Shown piece by piece: positions 43,149 to 52,128 of a DNA stretch of 52,128 nucleotides. The translations under genes and the position numbers were made by a program. Every line of letters starts with the position of its first letter. The stretch's first letter is position 1. The notes beneath the pieces were generated by a model. The model saw only the letters and a list, made by a program, of their open reading frames with translations. It had not been told where the DNA came from and ran no database searches. This stretch comes from Nemertoderma westbladi. Lineage: Eukaryota; Xenacoelomorpha; Nemertodermatida; Nemertodermatidae. The stretch is from contig JAUCBJ010001999.1 in the NCBI GenBank assembly GCA_032718475.1, positions 1 through 52,128 on the forward strand, read 5' to 3'.

Positions 43149-45999
43149 ATGGCTATTAAAATCGGAAGTTATAATTGTAACTCGGTTAGATCCCTCTCTA
43201 GTCAATTTGTAGTCAAAGAAATGGCCCGAGATTGTGACATAATCCTTCTTCAAGAGACCCAGCTTACTAAACAGAGCCTGGACTTCTTGAACTCGTTATC
43301 TGCTGACCACTTTGGCTTCGGTTCCTCCCCTACTGACCTTGAGGCTGGTATCTTATCCGGCAGGCCTTCCGGTGGCCTGGGGGTGTTGTGGAGGAAATCT
43401 TTAGGTTCAAACTTCGTCCGGATCCTTGAAAGCTCAGACCCAAGGATCATGGTTCTTTCCGTTTCCTGCCCGGATGGCTCTTCTGTGATTGTTCTGAATG
43501 TTTACCTTCCCTACGAGTCTTCCGACAACCATAATGAGTATTTGGATTATCTGGGTAGAATTGCTGCTATATCCGAAACGGCCCCCTCTAATAAAGTGTG
43601 CATTATAGGGGATTTCAATGCAGATCCAACCCGCTTATTCTTCAAGGACTTGTCTAGTGTTTGTTCTGACTCCGGTCTCCACATTGCTGACTTTAATTAT
43701 CTACCCAGTGATACCTTCAGCTTCGTTAGCTCCTCGCACGGATCTACTTCTTGGTTGGACCACTGTGTCTGCACAGGGTCCATGATTAGTTCAATCCAGG
43801 ATATTTCGGTTAACTACTCACTAACCTTCGATGATCATTTACCTCTTACAGTTGTGATCGACGGTGGCTCGCCTCCCCCCGTTGTTTCTCACAATTCCGA
43901 GACTCCCGCTGCGGCCCGCAGACCCATACCACAGTGGGAGAAAGCATCACCTTACAACCTCGGTCGTTACAGGGAGGCCACCAACGAGTTTTTATCGCAG
44001 CTGGTATTTCCACTCGATGCTGTTTCCTGCACTAACCCTCACTGTGGCGCCTCTAGTCACCTGGAGTGCATCTCCACATTCTATGATACTATTGTTGACG
44101 GTTTAGTCTCCATTGCTGAGGCAATGATACCTACTCGGAAACCTTCTCCCTCTTCGTCCCATCCCTGCGGCGTTCCCGGTTGGAATGACGAGGTCGGCAT
44201 GCTTCACGAGGCATCTCGTTCTTGTTTTCTCTACTGGCGCTCAATGGGCAGTCCTCGAGAAGGTCCCGTGTTCCGCCAGATGTGCTCCACACGTTCTCAG
44301 TTCAAACGGCGTTTACGAGCAGTCAAACGTAATGCAGCGACGCTACGCGTGGACAAGTTAGCTCATTCGCTTATGGATAAAGTCTGTTTTAAGTTTTGGC
44401 AAAACATTCGAAAGGAAAACTCCTCCTCCGCTCCTCCCTCGCCTGTAATCGATGATGTATCCGGTCCCCAGAATATCGCCAACTCGTGGGGCGATCACTT
44501 CAGTAGTGTGTTCAACTCGATTCCTCCCACCCAACACGACGATATCAAGGGTTCTTTAAAGGATATTGCTTACACAAAAGATATGATATTTTCTATTGAT
44601 GAATTGAGGCTCGGTCTCGCTCACCTAAAGTGCAATAAGTCATCCGGCCCCGATGGGCTAGTTGCGGAGCACATCATATATGCCAGTAATCGTTTGTTAA
44701 TTTTTTTATCTTTGTTTTTTAGCACCTGTAATATTCATGGTTTTATCCCTTTGTCCTTGCTGTCATCGAATATCCTGCCCATTGTTAAGGATAAATCCGG
44801 TGACATCACAGACAAGTCTAATTATAGGCCCATCGCGACCGCCAATGTTTTAAGTAAATTGTACGAATTTTTAATATTATCTCGCATTGACCACCTTCTC
44901 TGTACCTCTGACAACCAATTTGGTTTCAAGGACTCAGTAGGAACCGAAACATGTATTTATACATTAAAGGAATTAATTAATTTCTACTTGTTGCATGGCT
45001 CTAATATTTTTCTCTGCTTTCTCGACGCCTCCAAAGCGTTCGACAAAGTAGATCATGGTCTTCTTTTTAGACGCCTTTTCGAACGTAAAATTCCGTTATT
45101 TATTTTACGCATAATTATTTTCTGGTATGCCAACCAATCTATGCAAGTTTTCTGGAATGGTTGCACGTCCGATAAATTTTATTGCTGTAATGGGGTAAGA
45201 CAAGGAAGCATTTTGTCGCCTCGCTTTTTTAACATTTTTATCGACACTCTCAGATTAGAACTGTCCGGTTCTAATATTGGCTGTGCCCTCCTTGATGTCT
45301 GTCTGAACCACACTTTCTATGCTGACGATATATGTCTTATTGCATCAAATCCTTGTGCGTTGCAATTTTTGGTCGATATTTGCAGTAATTTTGCTTCTCG
45401 CAATAATATGATTTTTAACACGAAAAAATCAAAGTGCATGTTTATCTACAGTAAGCTGCGGCCTTTTTCTACACGGTCCTAATATTTCATTATATGGCAA
45501 GCCACTCGAAAGGGTTGACTCGTTTTCCTATCTGGGCCATATCTTGACGTCAGACTTCTCAGACGACGCCGATATCTTGGCTCAGCTAAGAAAATTTTAC
45601 GGACGTGCAAATATGCTTATTAGGAAATTTAGTAATTGCTCCACTGAGGTGAAATGTGTTCTTTTTAATAGTTATTGCTCCAATATTTATTGTAATGCTT
45701 TATGGTTGCGGCGCTTTTATTCCATTTCAAATTTCAATAAGATTTGTGCTGCCTTAAATAGAGCCGTGCGGAACTTGTTTGGTATTCGACTGTACAACTC
45801 CGAAACCGATGAAATTTCCAGCGCCAGCCAGATGCTTGTTAATTTAAATATCCGTTCTTTGGTGCAAATACATCGTAACTCATTAAGCAGTCTTTACCTT
45901 CGTATTAATAAATCATCTAACTCTTTGATCGGTGCTGTAAGGTTTTGTTGCCGTCCTTCTTCAGCCCTGTTTGAGTCTTTTAATATTTATTGTAAATAA
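43149..45999 (+). CDS. LINE G ORF2: APE endonuclease and reverse transcriptase (one frameshift)
   Basis: Starts MAIKIGSYNCNSVR. Endonuclease: LLQET (E36), IIGDFNADP (D155, N157), SWLDHCV (D204), FDDHLPL (D229, H230), so the catalytic set looks complete. RT: NKSSGPDGLVAEHI, NYRPIATANVLSKLYE, NQFGFKDSVGTE, FLDASKAFDKVDH, NGVRQGSILSPRFFN, FYADDICLI (YADD near 723-726). The first frame ends at 45482. The family C-terminus resumes in the next phase from about 45475 (LYGK, SYLGHILTSD, FYGRANMLIRKF) to 45999. A one-base change in the T-run at 45463-45467 would explain it; sequencing error is possible. Confidence 0.88.
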
Positions 46000-46152
46000 C
46001 GGCGCCTTGTATGTATGTATCTTACTCCATTTATATTATTTTTAGTTATCATATTTATTAATGTCTGTACTTACATATTCCTTACGGTTGTGCTCTAGTT
46101 TTTACTCTATGGCTTTATAACTTTGCTGAATTAAATAATTAAAAAAAAAAAA

Positions 46153-47398
46153 TATGTCCTACAATCAAATTATTTATTTACTAGATATCCCCCCCCCCCC
46201 ACCTCCCCCCCCCCCCCCCCCTGCCAAAGCTATACACATCACTACTGCAGCGAATTGATTTAGATCATAGATAATTCAAAATTAAAGAGTAGGGATTAGT
46301 TCTCTATAGTTTTTGTACGAAATGTCTGGAATGGATCATTTCAATATAAAGTATCAATTGATTCTTTATTGAGTATCAATCTTGATATTTTGTAAAATAA
46401 CTCAAGAACTAATGACTCAACTCTTACTTTGATGGTGTCTACACCAACTACATCGATCATTTCTGTGATGTGTCTATTCTTGATACATTGAGATAATTCA
46501 AAGTATCATTTTTAGTATTTGCCCATATCGCATCAAGGCGGTAATGTAGACTTGTGCTGCAGTTCACATTTTCTGCGACATCTCAAGAACTACTTGCTCT
46601 ACGCTTCTTTTGAAGGTGTCCACCCCCACTCATTGTGGTTATAATGAGAACTAAAAGTTGTTCATCGCGAAAATTGAGAATAAGAGTCACTTGCACCAAA
46701 GAGTAGGTACTGGCCATGTGCCTGTGGCACTAGTTCCCATGATTCCAAAATCACAAGATCAAAATTGGACATATTTGATGACATGCAGAATGTTCATTCT
46801 TGAGTCTTTCATCTTTCAATGCGTTATATTGTTTTTCAAAGTGTTATCTAATATCTAATATATACAAATCTCGATTGTCTGTCTGTCTGTCTGTTTGTCA
46901 TCGGCTAAACAATCGAACCCATCTTGATGAAATCTCGCTTGCTATAGCTTGTTAGAAAGGTCTCGCCCTAACCCGTTGCAACGTAATACTCAGAGACGTC
47001 TGAAGTTCCCCCGTCGGCCGCTAGAGGGCGATTTTCGTGATTTTTGGGAGAAAGTTATCGAATTATTTCGGTTCTTCGATCGGTAATTAATTATTTAGAG
47101 GGGTAACATTTATCCCATCTGGTATAAAATTAACATGCGTTGATTCGCCGTGTCCCATTCTCACAAAGTTTTTATTTTATTCGGGTGTTTAATATAAATA
47201 TGTATGATTATTTATTGATTAAAAATCAAATAGTGTATAAATATGTCAGATTCACCAAGCACGATCGAATTTGCCTATAATTATCTGTATCACTAGAGGG
47301 CGAAAAGATATGTCCGATAGTGTCCAATAGTGAAAACCTGATCTCATTTGGTTGTTTTTAATGCTTTTGAGCTGAACTTCTCATATCATTCTGAACAT
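46153..47398. other. Repeat-like DNA with C runs and a TCTG microsatellite
   Basis: C runs lie at 46190-46220. From about 46850 the sequence ATATACAAATCTCGATTGTCTGTCTGTCTG starts a block with GTCT repeats and CTAGAGGGCG motifs (47022 and 47295, and a variant at 47710) that looks like a dispersed repeat of unknown class. No coding frame of note. Confidence 0.5.
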
Positions 47399-47660
47399 AC
47401 CATCCTTTGAGCTTCGATGCTCATCCGATCAGAGACTTTCAAAGTTAACTGTCAAAATTTTGGTCTTTCTGGAGTTAATAAAAAGACCAACACTAGAAGC
47501 AGCATGTTCTAATGAGCTGAGGAGCCGTTGGGCTCCCTCTAATGATTCTGAGAGTACTCCTAAGTCATCAGCAAAGTCTAGATCAGTTAGGTACTTGGCA
47601 GGATTTCCTCGACTTCTGGAGCCAGTAGGTGGAGTTATCATCACCCCATCGTCATTATAG
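47399..47660 (-). mobile_element. Internal RT fragment of LINE H
   Basis: The minus strand matches 9075-9340 (LTDLDFADDLGVL to NSRKTKILTVNF) with an open frame at 47644-47429 and an 11-bp deletion near 47440. It has neither the LINE H 3' end nor a TAG tail, so it is not a simple truncated insertion. It is more likely a recombination or deletion product. Confidence 0.9.
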
Positions 47661-47852
47661 GCTGTATCTTTACGGAGTTGCAGAGTCCTATACTCATCCC
47701 TAGTCTACAGCTAGAGGGTGAAATGTCTGAAAGTTAACATATCTTCTCCAACTTTTTTATTTACAAACGGTTTGGACTGAAACTGGGTAGGCATCTACTA
47801 CAGCATAGGCTGTACCTTTACGGAGTGGCAGAGTTGTATAGAGTTCCCCCAT

Positions 47853-48425
47853 TGTGACGGGATCAGAGGATCCCGACCAGTTTGATTTATTTACGCATCA
47901 GCGTCACCGTGCGAATGAAAAGAGAGTTTGTTGTTGTTCCAATGTTATTGATAAACTCCAAATATAAAACATAGTATACGATACAAGTATGATAGCAGAT
48001 AGCACAGTTAGGGTTGAATAGGATAACGGTGATATATGATATATATGATTGGTGACGGCGTGACGGTATTAAAGTGTCACCGTACTGCCCTGAGTGACTG
48101 AGATAACTGAAATAGGATAGAAACACCGACCGGTAATATATGATTACCTACTCTACTTGTGGCCTCTGTATCTAGCGGATGCACCTTCCTTGCCACCCAT
48201 TGGCCAATAACCTAATTCTCGGCTCCCACCTCTGTGGGAGTGTTTCCCCCCCGCTGCTGTCACTTTCCCTCTCCCGGAGGTTTGACCTATAACCTCTATT
48301 GTGTGTGGCTCTTTGGGGTTTGTTGTCCCCGTTTATTGGGGGTGATACGAGGTTGATTGTAATCAACCTTAAAACGCCACTTCCCAAGTTTATGGGATTG
48401 GTGAGCGGAATTGAATCCGCTCACA
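47853..48425 (-). repeat. 3' LTR of element B
   Basis: 573 bp. On the minus strand it starts TGTGAGCGG and ends CCCGTCACA, a perfect TGTGA/TCACA terminal pair. It aligns in blocks with the element A LTR (GGGATC...GATCCCGACC, GGGAGTGTTTCC, TTTGACCTCTAACCTCT-like, GATACGAG). A 9-bp stem GTGAGCGGA/TCCGCTCAC lies at its transcriptional start (48401-48424). Confidence 0.85.
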
Positions 48426-48463
48426 CTCCCCCCCCATGCTATCTTCCCGGTGAGAAGATAGCA
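48426..48463 (-). promoter_or_regulatory. Polypurine tract and 10-bp hairpin of element B
   Basis: GGGGGGGGAG on the minus strand (48426-48435) abuts the LTR. TGCTATCTTC (48437-48446) and GAAGATAGCA (48454-48463) form a perfect stem with a 7-base loop. Same layout as in element A. Confidence 0.78.
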
Positions 48464-49344
48464 TCACCAACGAGTGCGCTTCAATTCCGCTGGATCCCGA
48501 TCTACTATCGGGTGTGAGGTGGAGTTCTCTTTCTTGGAGCTGGCTTTCCAGGCCGCTCCCTATGGGTATGATATTGCTACGCTCTCTTGGTGCAACTTCA
48601 TCTATGTTGCCCCAAGACATCTGGCATCTCGTGTCGAGACAATTGTGGATTTCTCTCACACAATTTTTATCTCCCCACTACTCTCTCCACTCTAACTCCG
48701 CTCTGACTGACTCTAACTTCTCCACTCTCGCCCTGACTCTCCTCTACTTCTCTTTACTTCCGCTCTAACTCTCGGACCTCCTTGTCCCTCACTCTACCTC
48801 TTACTCCTCCCCCCCACACTTGAATTGCACCCGCACTCTCTCTGCGCATTCTATTCTCGTCTACTATTAACCCATTCACTCCTGACGAGCCTCACCCTCC
48901 CCTCCTGTGCCGTCACACTCAAGAAGTGTGAAGTCGTCTAATGCCTCGTCCTGTCATAGTCAATTGGTCCCCAGTCCCAGTAGCTAATTGGAAAAGGTTA
49001 TATGACTATAGTACTTACTTTGATTATATTTGCTATGTGACTATACTAATGATTATTACATACGTACATACTAATTGCACTTTTAATTAAATTTGCACTT
49101 AGGAGTTCATATTACTTCACATGTGGTGCCTTCCAGGCATTTCCACATCTAAGTTCTAGTTCGCTCCACCTGACTTTGGGAACCATCTCAACTCCTTCCC
49201 TCTGTCATCCTCCTCCCTCGGTCGTTTCCTGGTCGTTGCCGCTCCCTTGCTCTTATCCCCTTTTAGGTTCCTGATCCTTGCCATCACCTCTCTACTGATT
49301 CCCGTCGTCGACTCCCTGGGCGCTGGTGTTATTAGCTCCTGGTA
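48464..49344 (-). other. 3' untranslated region of element B
   Basis: C/T-rich, shared with element A to about 48830. Beyond that it is unique here, with a short CACACT/AGTGTG hairpin near 48926-48943. No coding frame with a domain. Confidence 0.65.
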
Positions 49345-49788
49345 TCACTTCGCAGGTGGCCCCTCCGAATGGCCCTGTTGTTTCCCCCTAGTGGCGTCCC
49401 ATAGGATCACTTTCATAGCCCGCGGCACATGCTCCGCCAAGAAATCTCTGAACTCTCCCCGGTTCTGTGGCGTCCACCTGTCCAGATACCTCTGCGTATT
49501 TATCACTCCGGCATACGACACCGCCATTGACACCTCCTGATAAGTAAACGGAAGTCTCCGTTTGATGATTTCCAGGTGGGCCTCCTGATTGATATTAAAG
49601 AAGCCCCACCGGAATTCCTGGGTCTTCATCCGCTGCCGGCCCACTCTTTGAAGATCCTAAACTTTTCCTTGTCGTCCATCCAGTTGCACTGGCATCCGTA
49701 GCGCCCCCGGAATTTGCACTTAGAACACCGGTTGTGCAACCGTCTACACGCCCCCATCCTATGACTCGACTCGTGGCAGTAGAGACAG
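49345..49788 (-). pseudogene. Element B protein, second zinc knuckle and C-terminal segment
   Basis: A second knuckle, CLYCHESSHRMGAC (49746-49787, C-x2-C-x4-H-x4-C), and a further CSKCKFRGRYGCQC cluster lie in a phase shifted from the upstream frame. A second shift near 49645 returns to the original phase for GRQRMKTQEFRWGFFNINQ and about 80 more residues with no known domain, to a stop at 49345. Two compensating shifts within 150 bp suggest decay or sequencing error in G/A runs. Confidence 0.68.
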
Positions 49789-50409
49789 CTACCCCTTTTG
49801 GAATCGGTACAAGCAGCTCCTTTCCTGGTGAGTCTGCCTCCCGCAGTAATCGCAGCCGAGTACCAATGCCTCCCGCCCTACGTCGTCTTTCATCCCAAGC
49901 GATCTCCTCGGTCTATGGAGTCGCTGGTAAGCGAACTTCTGGACATTAGCGTCCCTGTCCACGTCTATCTCCTCGCCCCGCCCGGGCATCGTCTCTCCGA
50001 ATACTACCCATGGTGCCATTCCCGGTTGCTCGCCCAACCTGATGGTGCTCCCCGCGAAATCCATCGCCGGCTCCTCATGCTTGCTGGGTCTATCCCAGAA
50101 GGCTCTCGCCCCGCTGGCCGTCACCACCCTCCCGCCAACCCAGCCCGTGTCCGAGTGGCCGATCCTCCCGATGGGCGGCATCTCTCCTAACTTGTCGTCA
50201 TCCTCGTCCTCCTCTGGGAGTGGCTCCAATCCCGGTATCCCGGTATATCCACTGTGTCCCTTCCCACCTTGGCTCTTGCCCGTGACTCTCCATCTTTCCA
50301 GTTCTCCTGGCCTCCTCTGCGCGAAATCGCCCTCGGCGCCCGCTGGTATGGGCGTCGTCTGCAATCCCGATGTCGACTGCTTCGGTGATCCTGCCGTCCA
50401 CCCCAATTC
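49789..50409 (-). pseudogene. Element B protein, linker and first zinc knuckle
   Basis: The same phase as the exonuclease frame, separated from it only by a TGA at 50410-50412. About 205 codons, rich in Gly, Arg, Pro and acidic residues (PLPEEDEDDDKLGE), ending in CDYCGRQTHQERSC (49813-49854), a perfect C-x2-C-x4-H-x4-C knuckle. Such knuckles bind RNA in retroelement Gag. It likely forms one protein with the exonuclease part, through readthrough or before a nonsense mutation. Confidence 0.72.
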
Positions 50410-51618
50410 TCACCCTAGAGACTCGCCCAAACTCCCTGATATCCAGTGTAGGTCGTCTAAGGCCGCCTGTTCCTCGAACCCGTAGCCCTCTCCTCTAGCT
50501 TCCGCCTCCCTTTCTTCTGCCTCCCTCCTTTCTCGTCTAGCGATTTCTTCCAATCGCTTCGCCTCTCGTCTATCCACCTCTAGCTGCTCCTGCCTTTGAT
50601 ATGGCGTATCCCCCTCCCTATCTACTAGATATCGGCAGTTATAGTATACCGACTCGCCCTTCAGCCCCGGGTGGTCTACCAGACCCTCGAAAGCCACTTT
50701 GAAGGCTCTTCTGTAGTTCAGAGGTGATAGCAGGAATGCCGTTGGTTCTCTCTCGATAACCACGGTCATGAATAGGTTTAGCAAACCTATCATTAACCAG
50801 TCCTCCTGCAGGATATATCGCTTCTGATATACCTTTATCGCTCCTCTCCGGAATTGATACACCCCTTGCTTCCCCGGTCTTGCTCCCCACTTCAGCGAGT
50901 TCGCCAACTCTGCTCCGTACTCCTCTCTGAATTTACTCCAGTCCATTGGCTTGTGGCATACGAGCCCCATTAACTGGCCCATCTCCACCGCTCCACAATG
51001 GCCCGCGTTCTCTACTAGTCCCAACCCATCTGGGGCTGTCATAGCCATGTAGACCGTTTGCATGTCCAGGAGGTTGGGGGTCTCCGGACCGATGATCCTC
51101 TCCGCGTCGTCGCGGATCGCCGATCCCACCTTTATCATCGACTTCTCTCTTACTAGGCTCTGCACCGCCTTTGGCAACCGGTTTAACTTCGGCCTGTTCT
51201 TCTTCCCATACGTTCCCAGATAGAACAGGAATATATCCCCATTTGGCGCGGCCAAATGTAGGAGTATGGTTCTGGCCAACCCCGCCGACCCTCTTCTCGA
51301 ACCTTCCTCGTCTTCCACGGTCCCCTCATCGTCTAGGACCATGTATCCTCCCCTGCTGACGGACTCTATGAACCTCTTCCAGTCCTTTCTCGGTGGTTCC
51401 TTTGGATACTTCGGTATCCCGAGCTTCGCCTCGTCTCCCTTTACCACGTAGTGGAAATGCTCGAAGATCGCGTTGTCTAGCGACGGTGTCCCGTAGGTCC
51501 CGACCAGCTGCTGTTCGTGCACCTCCCTGAAATGGTCCTGCAGCGCTTGCGCTTTGTGACCCCTCTCTAACCGCTCATAGTATCCCTCGTTCCCTCGCTC
51601 CCTCCCTCCCCTCCCCAT
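50410..51618 (-). CDS. Element B protein with WRN/EXD-like DEDD 3'-5' exonuclease domain
   Basis: 402 codons from ATG at 51618; the frame is also open upstream of it. Motif I: GYMVLDDEGT (D96-x-E98), then TILLHLAAPNGDIFLFYL, which fits the LxQLA...VFLFDL strand pair. Motif II: MIKVGSAIRDDAERI (D170/D171), the KVG-x-I-x-x-D pattern of WRN-type exonucleases, then LLDMQTVYM (D185). PMDWSKF and QKRYILQED (Y268, E272, D273) stand where motif III (Y-x3-D) is expected, so the last aspartate is shifted or replaced by Glu. This fold trims nucleic acid 3' ends using two metals. A Glu/Arg coiled coil (341-376) follows. An exonuclease is not a standard LTR-element domain. Confidence 0.68.
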   Translation of the reverse strand: MGRGGRERGNEGYYERLERGHKAQALQDHFREVHEQQLVGTYGTPSLDNAIFEHFHYVVKGDEAKLGIPKYPKEPPRKDWKRFIESVSRGGYMVLDDEGTVEDEEGSRRGSAGLARTILLHLAAPNGDIFLFYLGTYGKKNRPKLNRLPKAVQSLVREKSMIKVGSAIRDDAERIIGPETPNLLDMQTVYMAMTAPDGLGLVENAGHCGAVEMGQLMGLVCHKPMDWSKFREEYGAELANSLKWGARPGKQGVYQFRRGAIKVYQKRYILQEDWLMIGLLNLFMTVVIEREPTAFLLSPLNYRRAFKVAFEGLVDHPGLKGESVYYNCRYLVDREGDTPYQRQEQLEVDRREAKRLEEIARRERREAEEREAEARGEGYGFEEQAALDDLHWISGSLGESLG

Positions 51619-52128
51619 CCCTCGCTCGTAGTCTTCTCTTCCGGATGCCTTTTGGTGAAATCCACCAGTATCTCCTGTCCTCCCAACTCCGCCTTTCTCT
51701 TTCTGACAAGTTTCTCCGCCATTTCGAACTCTCCCGATCGCTCATCTATAAGGTGGGGCCTTGCCAAGGCACAATACAAGTGAGTGATGTAGTTAGGATG
51801 GTCTGTACGGTCCGATAATGGCCTATCTCTCTCTGAATGTTAGGTTATCGCCTAATTTTCCTACTTTTATTTTCTAAAAGTGCTAAATTTACTAAATTCT
51901 GTAATTTTGTCAGTTACTTTAATTGTATTCTGGAATATTTTTCCTACTGTTACCATAATTTGTCTAATTTCTAATTTTTAATATTTATTTTAATCCTATA
52001 ACTGTGCTATCAGTATCTACTAATGGATTATTCTATTTTTAATCCATATTCTGGCCTACTCTATAGGCTTGTGCAGTACAGCAGTATGTCTCGTGTGGCC
52101 TACACGATCTGTCCAGCTGTACCCACGT
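51619..52128 (-). other. Element B leader and possible N-terminal coding part
   Basis: A frame at 51779-51567 in another phase reads MAEKLVRKRKAELGGQE (ATG near 51720) and could be the true N-terminus joined by a frameshift. The outer 300 bp is AT-rich with no LTR end recognised. Confidence 0.45.

Larger units (their letters stand above)
41770..46152 (+). mobile_element. LINE G, nearly full-length two-ORF non-LTR retrotransposon
   Basis: ORF1 is 42032-43072 and ORF2 is 43149-45999, followed by a 140-bp 3' region and an A12 tail at 46141-46152. The 5' boundary is uncertain; the region before ORF1 holds an AT-repeat run (41818-41846). ORF2 needs only one base change in phase to be whole. It is from the same family as LINE F (12308-15310), with conserved motifs in both endonuclease and RT. 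It is the best preserved element in the window and the likeliest to have moved recently. A target duplication was not found. Confidence 0.88.
47853..52128 (-). mobile_element. LTR retroelement B, 5' end beyond the window, no visible pol
   Basis: Minus-strand order: leader (52128-51619), exonuclease-like frame (51618-50410), zinc-knuckle frame (50406-49789 and after), C-terminal frame (49644-49345), 0.9 kb non-coding, polypurine tract, 3' LTR (48425-47853). The last 0.4 kb before the tract matches element A 19656-20040. No protease, RT or integrase is seen in any frame between gag and the tract. It therefore looks like a non-autonomous partner of an element-A-type BEL/Pao family. The 5' LTR should lie past 52128. 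Confidence 0.75.

Overview
This window is repeat-dominated DNA from a multicellular animal, most likely an invertebrate; I cannot name the species. The evidence is eukaryotic: non-LTR retrotransposons (LINEs) with apurinic-type endonuclease and reverse transcriptase (RT), BEL/Pao LTR retrotransposons, a tRNA-derived SINE, hAT-like and piggyBac-like insertions, large minisatellites, and one short fibronectin-III exon with consensus splice sites on the minus strand (36540-36654). That exon is the only convincing host coding sequence, so much of the window may be intron of that gene. There are no operons, ribosomal RNA genes or CRISPR arrays.

The left half (1991-28415) is one nested insertion that can be read from its junctions. 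A minus-strand BEL/Pao element (element A) occupies 1996-28410 and has a 5-bp target duplication ATTGT on both sides. Its 5' LTR is 27740-28410. Its 3' LTR is split into 1996-2646 and 19639-19655 by a 17-kb LINE nest. The host of that nest is LINE D (minus strand, SGNH-type ORF1, 2A-like motif, endonuclease, RT). LINE D was itself hit by LINE H (7512-11168, duplication TATTTCCA) and a hAT-like element (3458-5328, duplication GGTATAAG), and it also holds LINE F and LINE E. A piggyBac-like element (23300-24880) sits at TTAA inside element A gag. Removing each of the hAT, LINE H and piggyBac insertions on paper rejoins the interrupted reading frame.

The middle (28.4-41.7 kb) holds a decayed BEL/Pao gag (element C, 30341-33862), a 26-bp minisatellite, a short LINE H copy with an 11-bp duplication, the host exon, a 2.4-kb array of a 15-bp unit with a 779-bp higher-order repeat, and a 37-bp array enclosed by a 16-bp perfect inverted repeat.

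The right part holds LINE G (41.8-46.15 kb), almost intact with ORF1 and ORF2 and a single frameshift. It is followed by element B (47853 to the window end), a minus-strand LTR element whose 3' end matches element A. Element B has no visible pol. It encodes a protein with a WRN/EXD-like DEDD 3'-5' exonuclease signature followed by CCHC zinc knuckles. This combination is the most unusual thing in the window.
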